A stretch of 64,000 nucleotides of DNA, from positions 558,001-622,000 of the forward strand of contig WLWY01000001.1 in NCBI GenBank assembly GCA_012103325.1, written 5' to 3'. Position 1 is the stretch's first letter. Each line of letters opens with the position of its first letter. Both the position numbers and the translations under genes were made by a program. The stretch is from Alphaproteobacteria bacterium (GTDB taxonomy: Bacteria > Pseudomonadota > Alphaproteobacteria > UBA8366 > GCA-2717185). Shown here one piece after another: positions 54,478 through 63,020 of this stretch. A model generated the notes under the pieces. It did not search any database and was not told the DNA's origin. It saw only the letters and a program-made list of their open reading frames with translations.

Positions 54478-55410
54478 ATGGGGCGTGTGATTTTACATGT
54501 TGGAACCCATAAGACGGGAACGACATATCTTCAGCAGAACGTGTTCCCAAAACTTCCGGGAATAAAGGATGCGACAGGTCATTTTCCGGAATTGTGGCGC
54601 ATGCTCGGGCTGCTCTCCGACGAAAATCCAATATTCCTCGATGTCGGCCGGATCGCAGATTTGTGCCGAACAATTGTTCAACCTTATCCTATTTTTTTGA
54701 TTAGCTGGGAACGATTTTCTGGGGATCCGTACCGTTGTTTTTTTAATAATGGAACAACAGCGGAAAACCTTGGAGCAATTTTTCCAGAAGCAGATCTAAT
54801 TTTTGTCTTTCGGAGACAGGACAATTGGGCGGAATCATTGTATCGGCATACTATACGGCGAGGATTTAGTGTTTCGCCTAAGAAATTTATTGGCTATAGG
54901 CCGGATGGTACGTTTGATCGAAACCTTATCAGTAGAAATTATACTGTCCCAACTTTAGATGTTGCGTCTTTAGATTGGTCGACTTATGTCGAAAATTATG
55001 AGCGTGTTTTTAACCGGTGCCTTTTTCTACCATATGAAGATTTTGCGATGGAAAAGGAAGGGTTTGTCAAGAAAATTACAGATTTTCTTGATGTGACCGC
55101 AGCTGAGTCGCTACGAGATGTTCGGTCTAATGAAGGATATTCAGATGTGTCTTTATTTTTTGCGCGGATAATTAATCTATTGAATTTGGGAAGAGTAAGC
55201 GATTCCCTGGCGGGCCGAGTGCTTAAACGTTTAAACAGAGTTGTGTCGCGGGATCGATTTCTTACTGGCGTCGTTAATCGGGCTTTTCCTGCCAGGTCAG
55301 CTTCCTTACCCGAAGACGCGATGCGTAGAATACTTGACATGCATCGGGAAGGTAATCGGAGGCTTGATGAGCGTCTTGGGCTTGGATTGGAACGGCACGG
55401 TTATTATTGA
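54478..55410 (+). CDS. sulfotransferase family protein, AT-rich gene
   Basis: This 310-residue protein has a PAPS-binding loop ILHVGTHKTGTTYLQQNVF (residues 5-23) and FVFRRQDNWAESLYRHTI near 108, both typical of carbohydrate sulfotransferases. The start is the ATG at 54478. The gene is clearly more AT-rich than its neighbours, with many A/T third positions, which suggests recent acquisition. It might sulfate the nonulosonate glycan. Confidence 0.82.
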   Translation: MGRVILHVGTHKTGTTYLQQNVFPKLPGIKDATGHFPELWRMLGLLSDENPIFLDVGRIADLCRTIVQPYPIFLISWERFSGDPYRCFFNNGTTAENLGAIFPEADLIFVFRRQDNWAESLYRHTIRRGFSVSPKKFIGYRPDGTFDRNLISRNYTVPTLDVASLDWSTYVENYERVFNRCLFLPYEDFAMEKEGFVKKITDFLDVTAAESLRDVRSNEGYSDVSLFFARIINLLNLGRVSDSLAGRVLKRLNRVVSRDRFLTGVVNRAFPARSASLPEDAMRRILDMHREGNRRLDERLGLGLERHGYY

Positions 55411-55850
55411 ATTTATCCCTAAAATAAAATTGAGCAATCTACAGTATTTCTATGCCGCCAAATTATGTGCGCACAACTATAATATCAGTGAAGTGAAAAC
55501 GATGACGGCGAGTGTGTATAAAATCGTGTAAGAGAAATTTTCGATCCTTCCAAAATGCTTTCTCATTTTAAGTGCCGCTTGGTTCAGTTTGTTATAGCGA
55601 GTGCCAGTGTTACATTTTCATTAGATTAGCAATGCGGAAAAAATCTCTCGATTCGGCGATAAGTTTGATCAAGTATGTCCATCTCTTTTGCGTTAACTGA
55701 TGTAGACATTAGAAATTAATACCCTGTTCTCGACGAGAATAGGGAACGGTATTGTGCGAAGCCTTTTCTGCCTCCTGAGGCGCACAGGTAGGGAAGGTGG
55801 CTGGACAATTGACGAATTTTTGGTCGCCGCAATTTAAGGATGATAGCGCG
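55411..55850. other. AT-rich intergenic region
   Basis: This 440-base gap continues the AT-rich composition and shows no gene. A near-palindrome at 55722-55744 (CCCTGTTCTCG against CGAGAATAGGG, ten of eleven) may be an operator for the NeuB-like gene. GC content recovers at about 55,740. Confidence 0.55.
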
Positions 55851-56906
55851 ATGAACAGGTTTCAAATCGGCGACATTTGGATTGGCGACGGCGAGCCGGC
55901 TTTCATCATTGCAGAGGCGGGGGCGAATCATAATGGTGATTTGTCGATAGCCAAGAAACTGTGCGACGAAGCGCTGCGCATCGACTGTGACTGCGTCAAA
56001 TTCCAGACCTTCACTGCCGAAGAATTTTGCGCCGATCCCGATCAGCCCTTCACCTATCGCAGCCGCGGCGAAGAAGTGACTGAGCCGATGATCGACCTGT
56101 TTAAGCGGCTTGAATTCACGCCGGCGGAATGGGAAGAGCTGATGGCCTACTGCGAAAAGATAGGCATCCTTTTTATGACGACGGTTCAGGATCCGCCGAA
56201 CCTTGAACTGATGCTGAAGCTGGGCCTGAAGGGGATTAAGGTTGGCTCCGATGATTTCGACCACCTGATCAATATCAAGCGTTATGCCCGCACGGGTCTG
56301 CCCCTGATCGTTTCCAAGGGAATGGCCTCTCTGGGTGAGGTAGATCGAGTTGTGCGCGAAGTTCGGGCGATTAACGATAAGCTGGTGGTGTTGCATTGTG
56401 TTTCGCTTTATCCGACGGAACCGGAGCATCTCAACATTCGCCAGGTCCCAACATTGAAGGCGCTCTATCCCGATGTGGTTTGGGGGTTTTCCGATCATAG
56501 CCAGGGACCGCTTGCATCGACATTGGCGGTCGCGCTTGGGGCGAAGGTGATTGAGAAGCATTTGACGCTGGACCATGACATGCCTGGACCCGATCACTGG
56601 TTCTCCATGGACGTGGCGGAGATGGCCGAGATGGTTCGCAACATCCGTTTTGCGGAAAAAGCGCTCGGCGATGGCGAAGTTCGTCCCGCGGCCGCGGAGG
56701 AAGACTACAAACAGGTCGCGCGCCGCCGAATAGTTGCCGCCCGCAACCTGCAACCGGGTGACCTGCTGGATGAAGGCACGGTGGCATTCAAACGCGCTGG
56801 TGCTGGGGCCTTTATCGATAACTGGCCTCTTTTGCAGGGTCGGAAATTACGCCACGTCCGCACCATGAACGCGGGCATCGGGCTCGAGGATGTCGACTTC
56901 GACTGA
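55851..56906 (+). CDS. NeuB/PseI-like nonulosonic acid synthase, first copy
   Basis: This 351-residue synthase condenses phosphoenolpyruvate with a six-carbon amino sugar to give a nine-carbon acid. Family motifs are FIIAEAGANHNGDLSIAKKL near residue 18, CVKFQTFTAEEFC, VLHCVSLYPTEPEHLN and GFSDHSQGPLAS. Its C-terminus is a SAF antifreeze-like domain (RRIVAARNLQPGDLLDEGTV). The start is the ATG at 55851 with AAGGA ten bases upstream. A second, different synthase lies at 63021. Whether it is PseI-, LegI- or NeuB-specific is not clear by eye. Confidence 0.9.
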   Translation: MNRFQIGDIWIGDGEPAFIIAEAGANHNGDLSIAKKLCDEALRIDCDCVKFQTFTAEEFCADPDQPFTYRSRGEEVTEPMIDLFKRLEFTPAEWEELMAYCEKIGILFMTTVQDPPNLELMLKLGLKGIKVGSDDFDHLINIKRYARTGLPLIVSKGMASLGEVDRVVREVRAINDKLVVLHCVSLYPTEPEHLNIRQVPTLKALYPDVVWGFSDHSQGPLASTLAVALGAKVIEKHLTLDHDMPGPDHWFSMDVAEMAEMVRNIRFAEKALGDGEVRPAAAEEDYKQVARRRIVAARNLQPGDLLDEGTVAFKRAGAGAFIDNWPLLQGRKLRHVRTMNAGIGLEDVDFD

Positions 56907-56935
56907 CCGGCCATGTCAAAAGAAAAGTACGAATA

Positions 56936-57313
56936 TTGAATACGATTGCCGAATTGAAGGCGTGCTGTCGGCGTGCAGGTGATCCCCTTGACGATGGTGG
57001 CGACGCCGCATTGATTGCCACCTGTTTGCGCTGGCGGGTGGCGGCAGAAGAATTTTCGAGCCGCTTCGAGGTCACATGCGAGAGAACGAGGCGCTGACTT
57101 TCAGAACAAGTACTGAAACTCGATGACCGGATACTGTTGCTGGTATTGGACCGCGCCGACAGCCAATACCCCGTTGGAACGCCGGGATATTGGAGGACGA
57201 AAGGATTGGGTGCCGACCTAACGTCCGCAAATGGCGGATCGTTTGTTCCTGAAAATGGAAAGACGCCCCAACGTCTGAGATTCCGTAACATGAACTGTAC
57301 GTACGTGCGGTAA
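56936..57313 (+). pseudogene. unidentified gene interrupted by an in-frame TGA
   Basis: The gap between the synthase and the ABC transporter carries one continuous coding-like frame: NTIAELKACCRRAGDPLDDG onward, to FEVTCERTRR. A TGA sits at 57095-57097, and the same frame goes on LSEQVLKLDDRILLLVLDRA to a TAA at 57311. Without the TGA it would be about 125 residues. Third positions are GC-rich, as in real genes here. The start (TTG 56936) is uncertain and I do not recognise the family. It may be a nonsense-mutated gene, a sequencing error or a readthrough case. Confidence 0.45.
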
Positions 57314-57358
57314 CCGCCGTATTACACATAACAAGCTCTCATTCTTCCTACTTTATTT

Positions 57359-59140
57359 ATGCAGAACATTACGCAACTGACTAACCTGACAGCCGCTTGG
57401 ACGATGTTCCGGAGCTATGCGGAACGGCGCCCGTGGCAGACGACGCTGATCGTAGCAATGATATTGCTTGCCGGTATGGCGGAAAGCTTTGGCCTGTTGA
57501 GTCTTCTGCCACTGTTGGCCGCGTTCTCCCAGGATGGTGCCAGAACCCTGCCCAGTGACTTGGAGGAGCAAAGCGACGCACTTGAAATGATGGTGGATGC
57601 ATTCGCCTTGATCGGATTGAATCCGACGTTCGACGCTGCGCTTTTCGTTCTCGTTTGCGCCATGATGGTTAAGGTGTTCCTCGTCGCCGGAGCCGATATC
57701 TTCGTTGCGCATTCGGCTGTCGGACTGATTTTAGAACGGCGGACGAACTTGTTGGTGTCCATAGGTCAAGCCCAATGGGCTTACTTCGTAGAGCACCCGA
57801 TTGGGCGGCTGACGAACATTGTCAGCCGCGAGATAGACAAAGCGGCCAGCGGGATTGTGCGTAGCCTCCAAATGCTGTCCCTGCTGGTTCAAGTATTGGT
57901 ATTGCTTCTAGCTTCGTTCCTGGTGTCTTGGGAATTTACGCTATTCGCCGGCATGGTCGCCGGGGTCGTGGCGCTGCTTTTAAATCGCTTTGTCAATCGT
58001 GCACGTGCGGCCGGCAAGCAGAGGACCATCGTTACGACGAAGATGATGGACAGCCTGGTGGACGGTTTTCAAGGGTTTAAAGCGCTGAAATCGATGGCTC
58101 GTGAGCGCGCACTAATCCGTCTTCTTACTCATGATGCCACCCTGCTAAAGACCGCGGATGTAAGGCAGCGGATGGCGAAAATTTTTTTAGACCGCCTGTT
58201 GGAAGCGATTGTCGTGTTAATGGTCGGCGTGTTTGTGTATGCGGCGATTTCCTTTGGTGGAGTTGGGTTATCCGAAGTTTTGGTAACCGCTGCCATGGGA
58301 TATCGCGCTGTCAATCGCATCGGCGACATTCAGAAAATTCTGCAGAAGATCGTAGCCAACTATCAGGCGTTTCAACTAATAGAAAAAACTCAGGAACAGG
58401 CCGCAGCGCTGAAGGAAGAGTTGAACGGGACCAGAGTGCCGGTTTTCGAGCGGGAAATTCTCTTTGATACCGTCTCCTTTGCCTACTATGACACGCCAGT
58501 GCTCGACGCTATCGATTTGGTCGTACCGTCAAAGGGGCTGACAGCATTAATCGGGCCATCCGGAGCTGGTAAGTCGACGATCGTCGATCTGATGCTGGGG
58601 TTGCGACACACCCCCAAGGGGCGAATTCTCATTGACGGTGTGCCTATTCAGGACATCAGCATTCAGGCTTGGCGTTCGATGATTGGATACGTGCCGCAAG
58701 ACGTCCGGCTATTTGACCGTAGCATTTTTAAGAATGTGGCGCTGGACGAGCCGTCGTTGGGCCGCGAGGACGTGGAACGTGCGCTGCGCCAAGCTGGCGC
58801 CTGGGAATGGGTTTCCTCTTTGCCGGATGGCATTGACAGCCCGCTGGGGCAGGGAGGCCAGCTCGTTTCCGGTGGTCAGCGTCAACGTATTGCTCTGGCA
58901 CGTGCCTTGGCCCATCGTCCGAAACTGTTGCTGCTGGACGAAGCGACCAGCGCGCTGGATCCGGAGACAGAGGCGCGCATTTGCGAGACGTTGCGAAAAA
59001 TTGCTACGGAGACTTCGGTCCTGGCAATCTCACACCAGACTGGTATCCAGAAAATCGCCGACACCGTTTATCGCATCGAGGCGGGCCGTATTCAGATGAT
59101 CGACAGATCCGTTGTCGAGCCCATTGCCGCCCCACGATAG
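57359..59140 (+). CDS. ABC exporter, fused membrane and ATPase domains
   Basis: This 593-residue half-transporter has six membrane helices (about residues 20-310). Its nucleotide-binding domain contains Walker A LIGPSGAGKSTIVDLMLG, the signature LVSGGQRQRIALARAL and Walker B LLLLDEATSALD. It resembles MsbA/PglK-type exporters, which flip lipid-linked sugars or other lipids. Its place inside the nonulosonate locus suggests it exports the glycan precursor or a linked lipid. The aminotransferase gene follows 19 bases downstream. Confidence 0.92.
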   Translation: MQNITQLTNLTAAWTMFRSYAERRPWQTTLIVAMILLAGMAESFGLLSLLPLLAAFSQDGARTLPSDLEEQSDALEMMVDAFALIGLNPTFDAALFVLVCAMMVKVFLVAGADIFVAHSAVGLILERRTNLLVSIGQAQWAYFVEHPIGRLTNIVSREIDKAASGIVRSLQMLSLLVQVLVLLLASFLVSWEFTLFAGMVAGVVALLLNRFVNRARAAGKQRTIVTTKMMDSLVDGFQGFKALKSMARERALIRLLTHDATLLKTADVRQRMAKIFLDRLLEAIVVLMVGVFVYAAISFGGVGLSEVLVTAAMGYRAVNRIGDIQKILQKIVANYQAFQLIEKTQEQAAALKEELNGTRVPVFEREILFDTVSFAYYDTPVLDAIDLVVPSKGLTALIGPSGAGKSTIVDLMLGLRHTPKGRILIDGVPIQDISIQAWRSMIGYVPQDVRLFDRSIFKNVALDEPSLGREDVERALRQAGAWEWVSSLPDGIDSPLGQGGQLVSGGQRQRIALARALAHRPKLLLLDEATSALDPETEARICETLRKIATETSVLAISHQTGIQKIADTVYRIEAGRIQMIDRSVVEPIAAPR

Positions 59141-59159
59141 CAATGAAAAGAGCTTCTTG

Positions 59160-60251
59160 ATGACTATACGTGAGCGGTCCCATCTCCAGGACATCGTGCG
59201 GATAGATTCCGCCGATATCCGAGGCGATTTCATCCGGCTGGATCGGAACGAGAGAGTATTGCCGATCGGAGACGAGGAGTTTTCACGGGTAATGGCTGTG
59301 ATTGGCCCCGAAGTCTTATCCAGCTATCCCGACCCGAAGCCGTTGAATCAGGCGTTTGCCCGTAGTTGCGGGTTACCGGAGAGTCATGTTGTCGCTACCA
59401 ATGGATCGGATGCGGCAATACGCCGGGCGTTTCATGCGTTCCTGGAGCCCGGTGAGCGGGTCATCCACAGCGACCCCAGCTATGCGATGTATTCGGTTTA
59501 TGCGGATGTCTTCGAGGCGGAATCAGTGGCGGTGCCATATGCCGCCGACTTGAAGGTGCCCGTGGCCGGGTATCGGGCGGCGCTGGAACAGGGCGCCAGA
59601 CTGGTTAGTATCGTCAATCCGGATCAGCCGACCGGAGCGACTTGGGATTTGGGAGAACTCCGCTCTCTGATCGAAGACGCAAGGGCACGGAATACGGTTT
59701 GTCTGGTGGACGAGACTTATTTTCCGTGCCATCCGGAAACGATCATTTCTTGGGTTCAGGAATACGATAATCTGATCATCACGCGGAGCCTGTCCAAGGC
59801 TTACGGGCTTGGGGGACTGCGCATCGGTTTCGCTGTCGCGCAACCGCAACTGATCGAGGCGATGGGAAAAGTTCGCGGCCTGCACGAAGTCAATTCCATG
59901 GCTATCGCGCTGGGCTGTTATTATCTGGAGCATCCGGAGCTGATCGAGCGCTATCTGGACACGCTTCGGGAGGGTCGAAAGGTCCTCGTCGACTTTGCGC
60001 GCCAACACAACTTCGCGGCCCCTGAATGTCCGACCAATTTCCAGCTTCTTGATCTGGACGAGCAATATGATCCTGGCGAAATCATCTCCGCATTGAAAGG
60101 GCGTGGGTTCCTGATTAAGGGAGCCTACAAGGCGCCGGCTATCCGGAATTGCCTGCGCGTTACACTGGACGGGCCTGATTTAATGCAGCAATTCGTGACG
60201 GCGTTCGAACGGGTCCTTGCGTCTGCAGAGCCCGCCGAAAGAACGTCATAG
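59160..60251 (+). CDS. HisC-like class I/II aminotransferase
   Basis: This 363-residue fold-type I PLP enzyme has VATNGSDAAIRRAFHAFLEP near residue 80, VNPDQPTGATWDLGEL, VDETYFPCHPE and the PLP lysine in TRSLSKAYGLGGLRIGFAV. It is of the histidinol-phosphate aminotransferase type, not the DegT/PseC type used in standard nonulosonate pathways. The start is the ATG at 59160; a longer upstream frame overlaps the ABC gene. It may aminate a locus-specific substrate. Confidence 0.9.
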   Translation: MTIRERSHLQDIVRIDSADIRGDFIRLDRNERVLPIGDEEFSRVMAVIGPEVLSSYPDPKPLNQAFARSCGLPESHVVATNGSDAAIRRAFHAFLEPGERVIHSDPSYAMYSVYADVFEAESVAVPYAADLKVPVAGYRAALEQGARLVSIVNPDQPTGATWDLGELRSLIEDARARNTVCLVDETYFPCHPETIISWVQEYDNLIITRSLSKAYGLGGLRIGFAVAQPQLIEAMGKVRGLHEVNSMAIALGCYYLEHPELIERYLDTLREGRKVLVDFARQHNFAAPECPTNFQLLDLDEQYDPGEIISALKGRGFLIKGAYKAPAIRNCLRVTLDGPDLMQQFVTAFERVLASAEPAERTS

Positions 60252-60262
60252 AGGACTTAGTA

Positions 60263-60859
60263 ATGGAAAGGCGACATTTTCTAGTCGGTCAGCGTATCTC
60301 CCTGTCCAATCTATCCGAGGAAGATCTCAGTGACGACGCGCCCTATTTCCAATGGATGAACGATCTGGATTTAGACGTCTTTACCGAACGGGGACGGTTT
60401 CCCAATCATCCGGCACGCCACCGCAGCTATTTCGACCGCTCAGCGGACCGCGGCTCCATCGTGCTACTGGGTATTTTCGACAACGCTACAGAGCGGCATA
60501 TAGGCAATGTCAGTTACAAGGATATCAATTGGCATAGCCGTCGGGGATTCCTCGGTTATGTCGTTGGCGAGGCCGATTTCGTGGGAAAGGGAATTGCGAC
60601 CGAAGCTGTCGGCATGTTTTTGCTTTACGGCTTCCAGAAACTGAATTTCCACCGGGTCCATACGACGGTCGCTCTGGACAATGTTGCATCGATCAAGGTG
60701 TTGGAACGCAATGGCTTGGTCCGCGAAGGTGTCATGCCGGAGCATATCATCAGCGGTGACCGTAAACTCGATGTTGCTGTTTATGGGACGCTAGCCGAAA
60801 ACTGGATGCCAGCGCATGCCGACCGTGTGCGAAAAAACTATCAATCCGCTCCATTCTGA
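60263..60859 (+). CDS. GNAT acetyltransferase (RimJ/RimL-like; possible PseH role)
   Basis: This 198-residue GNAT protein has YFQWMNDLDLDVF near the start and IGNVSYKDINWHSRRGFLGY. The acetyl-CoA loop region is GKGIATEAVGMFLLYGF, followed by VALDNVASIKVLERNGLVRE. PseH, which N-acetylates the 4-amino intermediate, is also of this fold. The position between the aminotransferase (11 bases) and radical SAM genes supports an amino-sugar acetylation role, though this is inferred. Confidence 0.87.
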   Translation: MERRHFLVGQRISLSNLSEEDLSDDAPYFQWMNDLDLDVFTERGRFPNHPARHRSYFDRSADRGSIVLLGIFDNATERHIGNVSYKDINWHSRRGFLGYVVGEADFVGKGIATEAVGMFLLYGFQKLNFHRVHTTVALDNVASIKVLERNGLVREGVMPEHIISGDRKLDVAVYGTLAENWMPAHADRVRKNYQSAPF

Positions 60860-60905
60860 ACCGTTCTGCGTTTTCGCGACCGGGCGACCTAATAAGAGGC
60901 AATAA

Positions 60906-61850
60906 ATGAGTACTGCGCAGACCGACTTTATGAATCATCGTAAATCGCAGGAGCAGGCGGTAATCGATGCGGTCAACGATAAAACGAATCCGTTGGCGAG
61001 CGTGATGACAGTCGAAGTCAACACGACCGAGTTGTGCAATCGCACATGCGTTTTTTGCCCCAGGATAGATCCGGAAATATACCCGAACCGGAACCTTCAC
61101 CTGAGTGCGGAACTCGCCGGTAAGATTGCATCTGATTTGGCGAGCTTTGACTACAAAGGACGCGTTTCCTTTTCGGGCTTCGGAGAGCCGGTGCTGAACA
61201 AGCAGTTTCCCGCTGTGATCCGCGCGGTACGGGAACATTTGCCAACTAACCAACTTGACACCAATACGAACGGTGACAAGCTGACTCCCGAATTGGTCAA
61301 CGCCCTGTTCGACGCCGGACTGACGTACATCTACGCAAATATGTACGATGGACCGGAGCAGCGCCCCCTGTATGAAGTCATCTTCGAAAAGGCCGGAATT
61401 TCAAAAGAGCGCTTTAAACTGCGCCCGCATTGGGAGGGAGCTGAGGAAGATTACGGTCTGTTCCTGAATAATCGCTCCGGCATGGTCACTGATCCTGATC
61501 TGGGACTTCCCGTGATCGCCGAACCGATTACGCATCCCTGTTACTACCCCTTTTCGCGCGCGATGGTGGATTGGAACGGCGATGTTCTTATTTGCTCTAA
61601 CGATTGGGGGCGCGCTGCCGTGGTCGGTAATGTGATGAATGCGAGTTTCGCTGATATCTGGTTGTCTCCAGCCATGATGGAAATTCGCAAGAAGCTGATG
61701 GCAGGCGATCGCTCTGACAAACCCTGCGCAACCTGCAATGTGAATGGCACGCTTTCGGGGCGTTTCGGGTTTGACACTCTCGTCGAATATTACAAACGCG
61801 AGGGCCATATCAAAAAGGATTATGCCCCGATGGAACCGGTGGAAGCCTGA
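60906..61850 (+). CDS. radical SAM protein with SPASM domain
   Basis: This 314-residue protein has the [4Fe-4S] motif Cys44-Cys48-Cys51 in TELCNRTCVFCPR. A C-terminal SPASM-type cysteine set follows (HPCYYPFSRAMVDWNGDVLI, then CSNDWG and KPCATCN). SPASM enzymes carry out radical chemistry on peptides or sugars using extra clusters. Several are found in lipopolysaccharide loci with unknown substrates. It starts 46 bases after the GNAT gene and ends 16 bases before the NeuC-like gene. Confidence 0.92.
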   Translation: MSTAQTDFMNHRKSQEQAVIDAVNDKTNPLASVMTVEVNTTELCNRTCVFCPRIDPEIYPNRNLHLSAELAGKIASDLASFDYKGRVSFSGFGEPVLNKQFPAVIRAVREHLPTNQLDTNTNGDKLTPELVNALFDAGLTYIYANMYDGPEQRPLYEVIFEKAGISKERFKLRPHWEGAEEDYGLFLNNRSGMVTDPDLGLPVIAEPITHPCYYPFSRAMVDWNGDVLICSNDWGRAAVVGNVMNASFADIWLSPAMMEIRKKLMAGDRSDKPCATCNVNGTLSGRFGFDTLVEYYKREGHIKKDYAPMEPVEA

Positions 61851-61866
61851 AGGGCGCACCATCGCA

Positions 61867-63012
61867 ATGACGAAGAAAATATGTATCTTTACCGGCAAGC
61901 GCGGGGGCTTCGGCGCCATGCTGGGTATCATGCAGCGCATTCAGGATGATCCGGATCTTGAGCTCCAGATCGTTGCCTCGGATATGCATCTGAGCGAGAC
62001 TTTCGGATCGACGCTGAACGAGATGGAAAATCGGATAAGCGTCGATGCCGTGGTCGATATGGGAGACTACGGCAGCGCTGTAGTCGATCGAACCCAGGCG
62101 CTCGGTCGGTGCATTTCGGGGTTTTCCGAAGTGCTCGACAGGCTGAAGCCCGATATTGTCCTGCTGTTGGGGGATCGCGGCGAAACATTGGCCGCTGCGT
62201 TTTGCGCGGTGGAGATGGGCATCGTGGTCGCTCATATTCAAGCCGGCGATATCTCCGGCGGGTTGGACGATATCCACCGGCATAGCATTACGAAACTTTG
62301 TCATCTGCATTTTTCGCAGAATGAGCGCCAACGCGAACGTGTCATTCGCCTCGGTGAAAGTCCGGATCGGGTCTGGAATTCAGGGGCTCCCTATATCGAC
62401 AACATCCTGCAGGCGCGGTATCCAAAACCCGCTGAGGCGTTGACCAATATCGGCGTGCCGACAGACAGGCCCTACTTTCTCGTGCTTCAGCATTCGGATA
62501 CGTACCGTCCCGAACTGGCCTATGACCATACGCGGGCCATCCTGGATGCCATGGCGGAAAAACCAGAAACAAAGATCGTCATTTATCCCTGTTCGGACCC
62601 CGGCTATGCGCGCGTTATTGAAGCATTGAAGGAATTTGAAGGCCGCGACGGGTTCCATATGTTCAAGAGCATCGAGGCGCTGACCTTTCTAGGGTTGATG
62701 TCCGGTGCGAAAGCCCTGGTCGGCAATTCCAGTGGCGGCATCATCGAAGCGCCTTATTTCAAACTACCGTTCATTTTGGTCGGGGATCGTCAGGATGGCC
62801 GGGATATGGCGAATAACGTTATTAAGGTATCGAAACCGACACAGGATACGATCGATCAGGCTATCCTGCGGTCGGAGGATCCTGTCTTCCGTGCCGCGAT
62901 GGATGACGATGCCCAACCCTTCGGCGACGGCCAGGCTTGTCCCCGTATCTATAATGTCCTGAAACAGACGAACGTGACTCCGTCCCTGTTTCGCAAGCGA
63001 ATCAGCTATTGA
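61867..63012 (+). CDS. NeuC/LegG-like UDP-GlcNAc 2-epimerase (hydrolysing)
   Basis: This 381-residue GT-B-fold enzyme has LLLGDRGETLAAAFCAVEMG near residue 100, AHIQAGDISGGLDDIHRHSI near 125 and LVGNSSGGIIEAPYFKLP in the C-terminal domain. NeuC/LegG remove UDP and invert C2 to give free ManNAc or its 2,4-diacetamido analogue, the substrate for a sialic or legionaminic acid synthase. The start MTKKICIFTGKRGG at 61867 is natural. The second synthase follows nine bases later. Confidence 0.93.
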   Translation: MTKKICIFTGKRGGFGAMLGIMQRIQDDPDLELQIVASDMHLSETFGSTLNEMENRISVDAVVDMGDYGSAVVDRTQALGRCISGFSEVLDRLKPDIVLLLGDRGETLAAAFCAVEMGIVVAHIQAGDISGGLDDIHRHSITKLCHLHFSQNERQRERVIRLGESPDRVWNSGAPYIDNILQARYPKPAEALTNIGVPTDRPYFLVLQHSDTYRPELAYDHTRAILDAMAEKPETKIVIYPCSDPGYARVIEALKEFEGRDGFHMFKSIEALTFLGLMSGAKALVGNSSGGIIEAPYFKLPFILVGDRQDGRDMANNVIKVSKPTQDTIDQAILRSEDPVFRAAMDDDAQPFGDGQACPRIYNVLKQTNVTPSLFRKRISY

Positions 63013-63020
63013 GTACGGTC

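Noticed and set aside
55716-56753. A 345-residue minus-strand frame over the first synthase
   Set aside because: It is antisense to the NeuB-like gene, whose conserved motifs are clear.
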